In this document: positions 1 through 7,068 of the stretch, one piece after another
How the letters are laid out: each line of letters opens with the position of its first letter
Numbering within the stretch: position 1 is the stretch's first letter
NCBI GenBank assembly: GCA_963663135.2
Contig: CAXXRM010000005.1
Coordinates: forward strand, 682,001-746,000
Reading direction: 5' to 3'
Length of the DNA stretch: 64,000 bases
Source: Io17-Chloro-G2 sp963663135
GTDB lineage: Bacteria > Chloroflexota > Dehalococcoidia > Lucifugimonadales > UBA3495
Program-made: the position numbers and the translations under genes
The notes under the pieces: generated by a model
Databases searched by the model: none
Seen by the model: the letters and a program-made list of their open reading frames with translations, nothing else
What the model was told of the DNA's origin: nothing

Positions 1-2
1 CC

Positions 3-437
3 CGGGTTGCCGGTCACTACGTTGGACCCCGCGTTTTTGAAAACGCAGGGGTGACCCACGACGACGTTGACGTGACCGGATGCTATGACGCTTTTACCTA
101 CACGACCTTGCTCCAGTTTGAGGACTACGGCTGGTGCGAAAAGGGGGAGGGCAAGGACTACGTTTCCAGCGGTATCATCAACCTGGGCGGGCGGAGGCCC
201 AACAACACCAGCGGCGGCCACCTTTGCGAAGGCTATACCCACGGAATGAACATGGTGATTGAAAACGTTAGGCAATTGCGGGGAACGGTGGACGACTATT
301 GCCCCGGAGCCGCCGACGGGGTCCACAGCTACGACTATTCGGAAGGCCGGTGCCGCCAGGTACGCGACGCCAACATCAGCATGAACATGGGCTGGGGCAC
401 CCCCGCGGTGGGAAGCTCCCTTATCATGAGGAGGTAA
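3..437 (+). CDS. SCP2-type thiolase (acetyl-CoA acetyltransferase-like), 3' part only
   Basis: The reading frame is open from the first bases of the window, so this is the C-terminal ~144 residues of a longer gene. The translation fits the C-terminal thiolase domain of the sterol-carrier-protein-2 type: a YDAFT segment, then a GGHLCEGYTHGMN motif followed by E..RQLRG, where the family carries C-terminal active-site residues. Such proteins condense or cleave acyl-CoA in the cytoplasm. The stop sits inside the ribosome binding site (gaggag) of the next gene, a zinc-ribbon OB-fold protein, so the two are translationally coupled. This thiolase plus OB-fold pairing is known from fatty acid and steroid degradation and from archaeal acetoacetyl-CoA synthesis. 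Substrate unknown. An in-frame GTG at 51 is not the true start, because conserved sequence lies upstream of it. Confidence 0.85.
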   Translation, partial: RVAGHYVGPRVFENAGVTHDDVDVTGCYDAFTYTTLLQFEDYGWCEKGEGKDYVSSGIINLGGRRPNNTSGGHLCEGYTHGMNMVIENVRQLRGTVDDYCPGAADGVHSYDYSEGRCRQVRDANISMNMGWGTPAVGSSLIMRR

Positions 438-441
438 CATC

Positions 442-945
442 GTGCCGGTTTACCAATACCGGGGGATCCAGCTCAACATTTCTGACAATGACAGCGAGTA
501 CAAAGGGTACTTCGAGGGTGCGGCAGAGCACCGGTTACTCGTGAAGAAATGCCTTGACTGCGGCCTTCTGCGCGGCGAACCCGGCCCCGGGTGCCCCTGG
601 TGCACGTCTTTGCAGTGGGAGTGGCACGAGGTTAGCGGCAAGGGGACCATCTACAGCGATCAGATCGTGGCCCACACCGTGGTCCCCAGCTTCAGGGATT
701 GGGCGCCTTTTGCCATTGTCCTGGTCGAGCTGGACGAGCAGAGCGGGGAACCCGACCCCAACGATGGCCTGCGGATCATCTCCAACCTGGTGGATGCCAA
801 TATGGAACCGGAAAAGGAGGAGAACGTCGCCATCGGCAAGCGAGTGGAAGCAGTGTTTTACGACGGCGAAGACGGGTTCTCCTTACCCCAGTTCCGGCTG
901 ATCGATGAACCGCCCCAAGGCCCCGTCTGGCAGCACCAGATTTAG
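442..945 (+). CDS. Zinc-ribbon OB-fold protein (DUF35/ChsH2-like), thiolase partner
   Basis: A 167-residue protein. Its N-terminal rubredoxin-like zinc ribbon has C37-x2-C40 and C51-x2-C54. An OB-fold follows (motif GKGTIYS, then the hydrophobic strand FAIVLVELDE). Proteins of this family bind a thiolase or dehydratase and CoA-linked substrate, acting as a scaffold or substrate channel; some are essential subunits. The GTG start is set by a strong Shine-Dalgarno that overlaps the end of the thiolase gene, 5 bp upstream. The family assignment is clear, the exact reaction is not. Confidence 0.85.
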   Translation: MPVYQYRGIQLNISDNDSEYKGYFEGAAEHRLLVKKCLDCGLLRGEPGPGCPWCTSLQWEWHEVSGKGTIYSDQIVAHTVVPSFRDWAPFAIVLVELDEQSGEPDPNDGLRIISNLVDANMEPEKEENVAIGKRVEAVFYDGEDGFSLPQFRLIDEPPQGPVWQHQI

Positions 946-957
946 GCGAGTGCACTA

Positions 958-1311
958 TTGCCCAAGTTAATCAGCTTTGACATTGACGGGACCATGGAGT
1001 TTGGTGAGCCTCCGGGCGCCATCACCCTGGAAATGGTCCGTAGAGCCCGCAGCTTGGGCTATCTAATCGGCAGTTGTTCCGACCGGACGGTAGGGAATCA
1101 GCAACGGCTCTGGCGGGAGCATCAAATCAGGGTGGATTTCACGGTGTTGAAGCACCGCTTGAACGACGTCAAGGCCCAGTTTCAAGCGGACGAGTACTAC
1201 CACATTGGGGATTCGGACCTAGACGAGTACTACTCGGGGATTTCCGGGTTCCAGTACCTGCCTGCCGATTCTTCTGCGCCCCGGTTCCTCGGGATAGATG
1301 CCTCGGTATAG
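958..1311 (+). CDS. Small HAD-family hydrolase
   Basis: A 117-residue capless HAD-fold protein, much shorter than typical phosphatases. All four motifs are visible: DIDGT with nucleophile D8 and acid D10; a Ser after a hydrophobic strand (IGSCSD); a Lys in VLKHRL; and GDSDLD near residue 82. Predicted to be a cytoplasmic phosphohydrolase of unknown substrate. The TTG start is forced, because motif I begins seven residues later. It is 12 bp from the OB-fold gene and probably cotranscribed with it. The stop codon lies in the second copy of a 14-bp tandem repeat, described separately. Confidence 0.7.
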   Translation: MPKLISFDIDGTMEFGEPPGAITLEMVRRARSLGYLIGSCSDRTVGNQQRLWREHQIRVDFTVLKHRLNDVKAQFQADEYYHIGDSDLDEYYSGISGFQYLPADSSAPRFLGIDASV

Positions 1312-1321
1312 ACGCCTCGGT
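1294..1321 (+). repeat. 14-bp tandem duplication spanning the HAD stop codon
   Basis: Two copies of atagaYgcctcggt lie at 1294-1307 and 1308-1321. The HAD gene stops at the TAG inside the second copy. Removing one copy would leave the same C-terminus (IDASV) and a TAG immediately after it, so the duplication is neutral for the protein. Confidence 0.8.
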
Positions 1322-1367
1322 TTAGAAGAATGAACCCGCCCCTGCTTGGCGCAAATCCCTGAGGCGG

Positions 1368-2321
1368 TTACTTAACCTCGACCGGCGGCGGGTACTGCCG
1401 CCCGTCGTCAGCGAAGATGGCCCCCTCAACGGCGTGGATCGCCACTTCGATTTGCTGATCGTCGGGGTCCCGGGTAGTCAGCCTTTGCAGCAGCAACCCT
1501 GGAATCGCCACTGCCCGGCCGACTATTCCCTGTTGATGCGCCCCGGCAAACCGGATCACCTCATAGCTGATGCCCGCCACAACCGGGATCAACGCGATGC
1601 GGGAGATAATCCTCATTTCCAAAGAAGGCCTTGGGTAGAGGGCAAATACCAGTATCGATACCAGCAGGACAGTTAACAGAAACGCCGTGCCGCACCTTGG
1701 ATGCGGCATTGGGAACTTCCGCACGTTTTCAATGTTCAGCGGCACACCGGCTTCGTAGGCGTGCACGGCCATGTGTTCGGCGCCGTGGTACGCAAACACT
1801 CGCTTGATGTCCCCCAACCGGCCGATCGCCCAAACGTAGACCACCAGGAAAATGAGCCGGATCCCTCCCTCGACCAGGTTGCTGAGCTGGTCCGACGGAA
1901 TCATTGGGTCCAACCATTGGACGATAAACAGCGGCCCCAGGAAGAATACTCCAATGCCCAACGCCAATGACACTGCCAGGGTTACGCCCAGGTACCACCC
2001 TGAGATTTCTTTTTCCGGTTCCCCCTCGATGTCCGACGCCGCCATGGTGGCCGACTTGTTGAGCGCCTTCATCCCCAACATCAGGGTTTCGATAAGCAAC
2101 ACCACGCCGCGCAGCAGGGGAAACCGCCGGACCGCGCCGGTATAAAGGGTGTTTAGCCGCTCGGAATAGTGGGTGATGCTGCCGTCTTGACGCCTGACGG
2201 CAAGAGAAAGATGTTCCCGGCCCCGGATCATCACGCCTTCGATTACGGCCTGCCCGCCGTAATTGAATTTGGGTTGAGTCGACAACGCTGGCGTTACAAC
2301 CTTTCGGAAATTACGGGGCAA
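1368..2321 (-). CDS. DUF1385 family membrane protein (YqhQ-like)
   Basis: A 317-residue protein opening with the family signature GGQAVIEGVMIRG (residues ~22-34) and containing YHGAEHMAVHAYE in the middle, typical of DUF1385. Several hydrophobic segments (about residues 70-90, 110-135, 150-170, 215-260) indicate an integral membrane protein. Biochemical function is unknown. It is the last gene of the rplU-rpmA-rpmE run, and DUF1385 genes are often next to rpmE in other phyla. The start is uncertain: TTG at 2321 has no clear ribosome site, and a downstream TTG near 2283 has ggaaagg upstream. The C-terminus converges on the HAD gene across a 56-bp gap holding a weak ccgcc/ggcgg hairpin. Confidence 0.8.
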   Translation of the reverse strand: MPRNFRKVVTPALSTQPKFNYGGQAVIEGVMIRGREHLSLAVRRQDGSITHYSERLNTLYTGAVRRFPLLRGVVLLIETLMLGMKALNKSATMAASDIEGEPEKEISGWYLGVTLAVSLALGIGVFFLGPLFIVQWLDPMIPSDQLSNLVEGGIRLIFLVVYVWAIGRLGDIKRVFAYHGAEHMAVHAYEAGVPLNIENVRKFPMPHPRCGTAFLLTVLLVSILVFALYPRPSLEMRIISRIALIPVVAGISYEVIRFAGAHQQGIVGRAVAIPGLLLQRLTTRDPDDQQIEVAIHAVEGAIFADDGRQYPPPVEVK

Positions 2322-2546
2322 GCAGACAACGATGCCTGGCCGGATATTGTCCAGTTAGGAAACATATCTGGCCGTCCCGGAGCAGGTGACCGGGTTTGGC
2401 CCTTGGCGGCGCGGGACGGGCCCACGACGTCGAAAGCCCGAACACCGGCGCTCGACCACATTGGCCAGCTTGAAAATCGACCAAACGGCTTGTCAGGCCC
2501 CGGAAGTCCCGGCCCCTCGTCCGCTAGACCTGACGTGGTGTGAAAG

Positions 2547-2747
2547 CTAGGTAAGATTGTAGCGACGGCGCAGCCGCTCGATGCGGCCTTGGGTGTCAAC
2601 GATGCGCTGCTCGCCGGTGTAGAAAGGGTGGCATTTGCTGCACACCTCTATCCTTACCGCAGGCTTGGTGCCGCCGGTTTCGAAAACGTTGCCACAGGAA
2701 CAGGTCACCGTGGAGCGAAAAAATTTGGGATGTATGTCTGTTTTCAT
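2547..2747 (-). CDS. rpmE: 50S ribosomal protein L31, zinc-binding type
   Basis: A 66-residue protein matching L31 over its whole length, starting MKTDIHPKFF. C16, C18, C36 and C39 form the zinc site of the zinc-containing (C+) form, so no zinc-independent paralogue is implied here. It lies 18 bp downstream of rpmA on the same strand. L31 bridges the two ribosomal subunits. Confidence 0.96.
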   Translation of the reverse strand: MKTDIHPKFFRSTVTCSCGNVFETGGTKPAVRIEVCSKCHPFYTGEQRIVDTQGRIERLRRRYNLT

Positions 2748-2765
2748 GTTATTGCTTAGGGCCGC

Positions 2766-3029
2766 CTAGACCGTCTCAGCCGGGTACACGCTGACCCGAC
2801 GCCGGCCTTTGGCTGCCCATTCAAATTTGACCTGACCCTCAATCTTGGAATAAATGGTGTGATCCCGGCCTAGGCCGACATTGGTTCCCGGTCGGATCTT
2901 GGTCCCCCGTTGGCGCACTATGATGCAACCTCCGGTTACGCGTTCGCCGCCGTACCGCTTTACCCCCAGCATTTTGGGGTTGCTGTCTCGGCCGTTGCTG
3001 GTGCTGCCTCCGGCTTTCTTATGGGCCAT
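2766..3029 (-). CDS. rpmA: 50S ribosomal protein L27
   Basis: An 87-residue L27 beginning MAHKKAGGSTSNGRDS. The N-terminal tail that reaches the peptidyl transferase centre is exposed directly after Met, so there is no Firmicutes-type N-terminal extension and no Prp-like protease gene is present between rplU and rpmA. A good ribosome site (aaggaggcgcc read on the minus strand) precedes the ATG. Second gene of the rplU operon. Confidence 0.97.
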   Translation of the reverse strand: MAHKKAGGSTSNGRDSNPKMLGVKRYGGERVTGGCIIVRQRGTKIRPGTNVGLGRDHTIYSKIEGQVKFEWAAKGRRRVSVYPAETV

Positions 3030-3078
3030 TAAGCGGCGCCTCCTTGATCGTCAATCGTCGATCCTCAGCCTCGGGGGT

Positions 3079-3100
3079 GGGCGCCGTGGGACGGGCGCCC
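3079..3100 (-). promoter_or_regulatory. Hairpin between rplU and rpmA
   Basis: A perfect 7-bp inverted repeat (3079-3085 with 3094-3100, arms gggcgcc/ggcgccc) with an 8-nt loop lies in the 85-bp rplU-rpmA spacer. It has no T-run on the minus strand, so it is more likely an mRNA processing or stability element than a terminator. Confidence 0.4.
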
Positions 3101-3114
3101 TTACCGCAAGCCGG

Positions 3115-3435
3115 TTATCCTACCTGGATTTCTTGGACCTGCAGCCTGGTGTATGCCTGGCGATGGCCCCTCTTACGCCGGTAGCGGGTTTTCGCCTTGT
3201 ATTTGAAGACGATTATCTTCTTGTCCCGGTAGTGGGATTTTACCTCGGCCAGCACCTTGGCCCCCTCTACGTAGGGAGCGCCCACCTTGGTGTCTGCACC
3301 ATCGGAAACCACCAGAACTTCGGGAAACTCGGCCATCGAGCCCACCGACACCGGAAGTTTTTCCACATCCAGAGTATCACCGGGCTTAACCCGGTACTGT
3401 TTGCCACCTGTCTTGAAAACTGCGTAATCCATCAA
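3115..3435 (-). CDS. rplU: 50S ribosomal protein L21
   Basis: A 106-residue L21 (YAVFKTGGKQYRV at the N-terminus, RRKRGHRQ near the C-terminus). It binds 23S rRNA in the large subunit. First gene of the rplU-rpmA-rpmE-DUF1385 operon, with ggagag just upstream of the start and a well-formed promoter at 3450-3478. Two adjacent ATG codons are possible starts. Confidence 0.97.
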   Translation of the reverse strand: MMDYAVFKTGGKQYRVKPGDTLDVEKLPVSVGSMAEFPEVLVVSDGADTKVGAPYVEGAKVLAEVKSHYRDKKIIVFKYKAKTRYRRKRGHRQAYTRLQVQEIQVG

Positions 3436-3449
3436 CTCTCCGACCTGAT

Positions 3450-3478
3450 ATGCTAAATCAGCGCGGCTAGAGTGTCAA
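3450..3478 (-). promoter_or_regulatory. Promoter of the rplU operon
   Basis: Read on the minus strand, TTGACA (3473-3478) is followed after exactly 17 bp by TAGCAT (3450-3455), about 15 bp before the rplU start. This is a near-consensus vegetative sigma-70 promoter. Confidence 0.75.
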
Positions 3479-3532
3479 GGCAAATTTGTTGCCGCGACGA
3501 GTGCAAAACTCCGCTCACACACGTCCAACCGT

Positions 3533-3561
3533 TTGACATATCTGCACATACAGACTTACAT
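3533..3561 (+). promoter_or_regulatory. Promoter of the HEPN gene
   Basis: TTGACA (3533-3538), 17-bp spacer, TTACAT (3556-3561). The TTG of the -35 box is also the first possible start codon of the following reading frame, which argues that translation really starts further downstream. Confidence 0.65.
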
Positions 3562-3607
3562 TGATCCCAATGAACGTTATAGTACATGCGCGGCTAGGAG
3601 CCATCAC

Positions 3608-3991
3608 TTGGTAGCTATGAGGGAAGCATCTCAAATTTTTGCCGATGCCCGGTCGTTGCATTCGTCCGCCTTGGAACGGTTCGAGGCAGGGGATATCCGG
3701 GACGCTGCTGAAAAGGCATGGTGCGCCACGTTACGGTCAACCCACGCTTTGATCTTAGCCCGAACAGGGGATGTGCCGGAAAAGAGCCCGGCTACCTCCA
3801 AAGCACTGCGAGCTTTAGCTCGTCAAGACCAGCGAGTACGCAGCTTAATCAATCGTTATTACGCTCGCATGGGTAGTTTGCACGGGGAGTGTTTCTACCT
3901 TGGATTGTGTGACCCGGTGGACGATATAGAGGAAAGAATTCGCGATACCGCTAATTACATCCAAGACGCCGAGATGCTGGCTGGGGTCTAA
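3608..3991 (+). CDS. HEPN-domain protein (PaREP1-like), orphan
   Basis: About 127 residues, all-helical in character. A helix-rich N-terminal half (ASQIFADARSLHSSALERF) is followed by RMGSLH, which fits the R-x4-H motif of HEPN ribonucleases, then by a FYLG segment like those of PaREP1-type HEPN proteins. HEPN proteins often act as RNases in toxin-antitoxin or abortive-infection pairs. No MNT nucleotidyltransferase or other antitoxin neighbour is visible, so a toxin role is only a possibility. Start choice: aggag at 3596-3600 lies 7 bp before TTG 3608, and ATG 3617 is the alternative. The frame is open back to 3533, but that codon is the promoter -35 box. Expression ends at a strong terminator at 4024. 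Confidence 0.6.
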   Translation: MVAMREASQIFADARSLHSSALERFEAGDIRDAAEKAWCATLRSTHALILARTGDVPEKSPATSKALRALARQDQRVRSLINRYYARMGSLHGECFYLGLCDPVDDIEERIRDTANYIQDAEMLAGV

Positions 3992-4023
3992 CTACCTGCC
4001 AAACGCCCAACTGCGATGCCAAG

Positions 4024-4058
4024 AAAGGGCCCGTCGGATTGTTACGACGGGCCCTTTT
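4024..4058 (+). terminator. Rho-independent terminator after the HEPN gene
   Basis: A 10-bp GC-rich stem (gggcccgtcg paired with cgacgggccc) with an 8-nt loop, flanked by A-rich sequence and followed by TTTT. It begins about 30 bp after the HEPN stop codon. Confidence 0.9.
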
Positions 4059-4288
4059 CATTACTGGGTTATCTGGTGGGAGCCACACCATCACCGTACC
4101 GTATGGTGGGCTTTCCTGGATTGGGAGTTTCATTGAACACTTCGCCCTTACCGTAGACCTCCTTGAGTCGCTGCAACCCGGCTTCCCGTTCCTTACCAGC
4201 TTCTCAATCCTGGAATGCTGCCAGGGAATCGCCTGTTGTATAATTGTTCAAATTTCAGGCGGCCTGCCACCGGGAGATTGGTCATCTA

Positions 4289-5953
4289 ATGGCCTACCCT
4301 CAAAACGCTGTTATCGGCGGACGGGAACTCAAGGACGCTTTTTCCGCCGCCTGCCAGTGCTTGGACCAACACCGGGACGCGTTGAACGCGTTGAATGTGT
4401 TTCCCGTGCCCGACGGAGACACCGGCACCAACATGCTTTTGACCCTGCGTGCGGCGGTAGAAAACGCTCCGGGGTCGCCGGACGGCGAAGACGCCGCTGT
4501 CTCCGGGGTGGCCGCCCAGGTGGCCGACGGGGCATTCTGGGGAGCCCGGGGCAACAGCGGCGTAATTTTGTCCCAATTCCTGGCTGGGTTTTGCGACGCT
4601 CTCAAGACCGTTGAGGTATGCGCTGCCGCGGACCTGGCCCGCGCTTTCCAAATGGGCGCACAATCAGCCTACCAGGCGGTGGGGAATCCCGTCGAAGGGA
4701 CGATGCTGACCGTGTTGGGTGCGGTGTTTCCATCGATTGAAAAGCTCGCGCAACAAGACGACGCAACCCCTGTTGGTTTGTGGGAAGTTGGGTTTAACGC
4801 CGCGCTGGCCGCCCTGGAATCCACCCCGGAATTGCTGCCGGTGCTCAAGGAAGTGGGTGTAGTCGATGCCGGCGGCCTGGGCATCGTGGTGATTCTGGGT
4901 GGGGCCCTGGACCAATTGACCGGTGCGGACCGGCTGGACTCTCTGGTGGAACGGTTCGAGTCGGCGGCGCCGGCGCCCCAAGCCCTGGCCGGTCTGCAGC
5001 AAAGTGGCGGCTCGGAAGGCGGAGACCATGCCGCTTGGGGACATTGTATTCAGTTCCTGATTCAGGGAGAGGGTTTGGACCCCGAGGCGATCCGGCAACG
5101 GTACGCCGCCATGGAATCCCTTTCCGCAGTGGTTGCGGGCAACGAAAGCGTCGTCAGACTTCACGTGCATGCCGCCGATCCGGAACCCTTTTTGGCTTAC
5201 GGCCGGTCCCTGGGAGAACTGCACCGGATCTCCATCGAGGACATGGACCAGCAGAACTCGGATTTTATCCGGGACGCCGGAGCCAGGACTGCCGAGCCGC
5301 CGGAGATTGCCATCGTGGCGGTGGTCAGCGGGGACGGTCTGGATGGGTTGTTCCGGGACACCGGTTGCTCCGCAGTGGTAAGCGGCGGACAAACCATGAA
5401 TCCCAGCGTCCAGCAATTGCTGGACGCGGCGGACGCCACCCGCGCCAACTCGGTCATTTTGCTGCCCAACAACGGCAACATTGTTGCGGTCGCGCAGCAG
5501 GCGGCAAGCCGCGATCCCCGCCTGCACGTCGTCCCGTCCCGCTCGATTCCTCAGGGCATAGCCGCTCTGTTGGCGTTCAACTCGACCAACTCCCTGGAGG
5601 ACAATCTGGATGGCATGGGTCGGGCCATTGCGGAGGTCATGTCGGTGGAAGTTACGACCGCCGTGAGAGACACCACAATCAACGGGCTTGCGGTGCGCCA
5701 AGGGCAATGCCTCGCCTTGACCGACGGTGAAATAGTGGCGGCGGACGACTCGCCCGAAAACGCATTGCTCGGGGCGCTGCGCCAAATCGGCCTGGCTTCC
5801 GGCTCGCTGGTTACGCTATACCTGGGACAGCAGGCCAACCGTCCGAACGCAGAAGAAATGGCGGCCCAACTGGAACAAGAAACCCCGGAAATCGAGGTGG
5901 ACCTGATCTACGGAGGCCAGCCCCACTACCACTACTTGGCGTCGGTGGAGTAA
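4289..5953 (+). CDS. fakA: Fatty acid kinase ATP-binding subunit (DhaL/DAK2 family)
   Basis: A 554-residue protein. The N-terminal DhaL domain (about 5-200) holds the metal/ATP motif D42-G-D44-TGTN48, plus the WGARGNSGVILSQ and PVEGTML segments of the family. A linker and a C-terminal DAK-like lobe (to residue 554) follow, as in FakA. FakA phosphorylates fatty acids held by a DegV-family FakB protein, feeding them to phospholipid synthesis in the cytoplasm. A DegV gene lies 90 bp downstream, supporting this over a dihydroxyacetone kinase role. The frame opens earlier (4244), but that codon overlaps a TATAAT -10 box (4239-4244), so ATG 4289 is chosen. Confidence 0.88.
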   Translation: MAYPQNAVIGGRELKDAFSAACQCLDQHRDALNALNVFPVPDGDTGTNMLLTLRAAVENAPGSPDGEDAAVSGVAAQVADGAFWGARGNSGVILSQFLAGFCDALKTVEVCAAADLARAFQMGAQSAYQAVGNPVEGTMLTVLGAVFPSIEKLAQQDDATPVGLWEVGFNAALAALESTPELLPVLKEVGVVDAGGLGIVVILGGALDQLTGADRLDSLVERFESAAPAPQALAGLQQSGGSEGGDHAAWGHCIQFLIQGEGLDPEAIRQRYAAMESLSAVVAGNESVVRLHVHAADPEPFLAYGRSLGELHRISIEDMDQQNSDFIRDAGARTAEPPEIAIVAVVSGDGLDGLFRDTGCSAVVSGGQTMNPSVQQLLDAADATRANSVILLPNNGNIVAVAQQAASRDPRLHVVPSRSIPQGIAALLAFNSTNSLEDNLDGMGRAIAEVMSVEVTTAVRDTTINGLAVRQGQCLALTDGEIVAADDSPENALLGALRQIGLASGSLVTLYLGQQANRPNAEEMAAQLEQETPEIEVDLIYGGQPHYHYLASVE

Positions 5954-6043
5954 CGGCCGTGAATCGGGAGGCAGACGCCCTGTCCGTCCCACACAATCTC
6001 CGGCAGCAGGGAATCCAGAGTACGAGCCGGCAAGGTTGAAAGA

Positions 6044-6904
6044 ATGGCATTACGAATCGTCACCGATAGCGCGTCCGACTTTCCCGCCGACTTGTTTCAG
6101 CAGTGGAACGTCACCGTGGTCCCTGCTTACGTGATTGTGGACGACGTCAGCTACCGGGATGGCATCGACATATCCGCCGATGAATTTTATCGTCGCCTGC
6201 TCTCAGCAACCCGGCTGCCCACCACCTCGCAGCCCACCGCCGCCGATTTCGAAACGGTCTACCGGGACCTATTGGAGCAGGGCCACCAGATCCTCTCAAT
6301 TCACGTCTCGGCTAAGTTGAGCGGAACGTTGAATTCCGCCCATCAAGCCAAAGCCGCCCTGGGGGAAGATGCGCCGATAGAGATAGTCGATTCGCAATTG
6401 GCCTCGCTGCCCATGGGGTTAGCCGTGCTGGACGCCGCCGAATTGGCGCAGAACCAGGAATCCCTGACCGAATTGGCCGACGCGGTCCGCAGCCGCCTGG
6501 ACAGCCATCAGGCATATTTCGTTCTGGACACCTTGGAGTATTTGGCAAAGGGGGGCCGCGTCGGAAAGGCCGCCGCTTTTATGGGCTCCATCCTCAGCAT
6601 CAAGCCTATCCTGACCCTGCAAGACGGAGAGGTTCACCCGGTGGAGCGCCCCCGGACTATGACCAAAGCGTTGGAGCGCCTGATCGAGCTGGTGTCCCAG
6701 AAGGCGCCCCTGGAGCGAGTAGCAATCATCTACAGCACCGACCTCCAGGCGCCGGTGTGGCTGCGGACTGCCCTATCGGGCCTGGCGGATCGTGAGGAAA
6801 TAGCCGTTGCGAGGTTCAGCCCGGCCCTGGGCGTCTACGTGGGCCCCAACGCCTTGGGGATCGCGTTCACCCGGTCAACGCCAGGTGGCGCCTCCAGGGG
6901 ATGA
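6044..6904 (+). CDS. DegV-family fatty-acid-binding protein (FakB)
   Basis: A 286-residue protein with the DegV hallmarks: TDSASD at the N-terminus, TSQPT near residue 60, HVSAKLSGTLNSA near 88-100, and LEYLAKGGRVGK near 163-174. The family binds one fatty acid in a deep pocket and presents its carboxylate to FakA. Adjacent to fakA in the same direction, so the two probably form one fatty-acid-salvage unit. Just before the start, 5994-6020 resembles one arm of the dispersed inverted-repeat element found elsewhere in the window. After the stop there is a 7-bp inverted repeat (6915-6921 with 6943-6949) without a T-run. Confidence 0.9.
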   Translation: MALRIVTDSASDFPADLFQQWNVTVVPAYVIVDDVSYRDGIDISADEFYRRLLSATRLPTTSQPTAADFETVYRDLLEQGHQILSIHVSAKLSGTLNSAHQAKAALGEDAPIEIVDSQLASLPMGLAVLDAAELAQNQESLTELADAVRSRLDSHQAYFVLDTLEYLAKGGRVGKAAAFMGSILSIKPILTLQDGEVHPVERPRTMTKALERLIELVSQKAPLERVAIIYSTDLQAPVWLRTALSGLADREEIAVARFSPALGVYVGPNALGIAFTRSTPGGASRG

Positions 6905-7068
6905 CCCCGGCCCGATGAGACGCACCCGGACTACCTGGGCCAGTCTCATGACCCCAGGGTCTTGACCTACGACCGGCTGCATTCCATGCTGGGCCATGCA
7001 GGACAAACTCAGTTGACCCGTGTAGCCTTAAACCGTCTTTTCCACCACTTGAACTACGCTGGAAGGCT

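Noticed and set aside
4664..5785. 373-codon frame on the minus strand inside fakA
   Set aside because: High GC makes long antisense frames common; the sense strand encodes a clear FakA and the antisense translation has no recognisable family.
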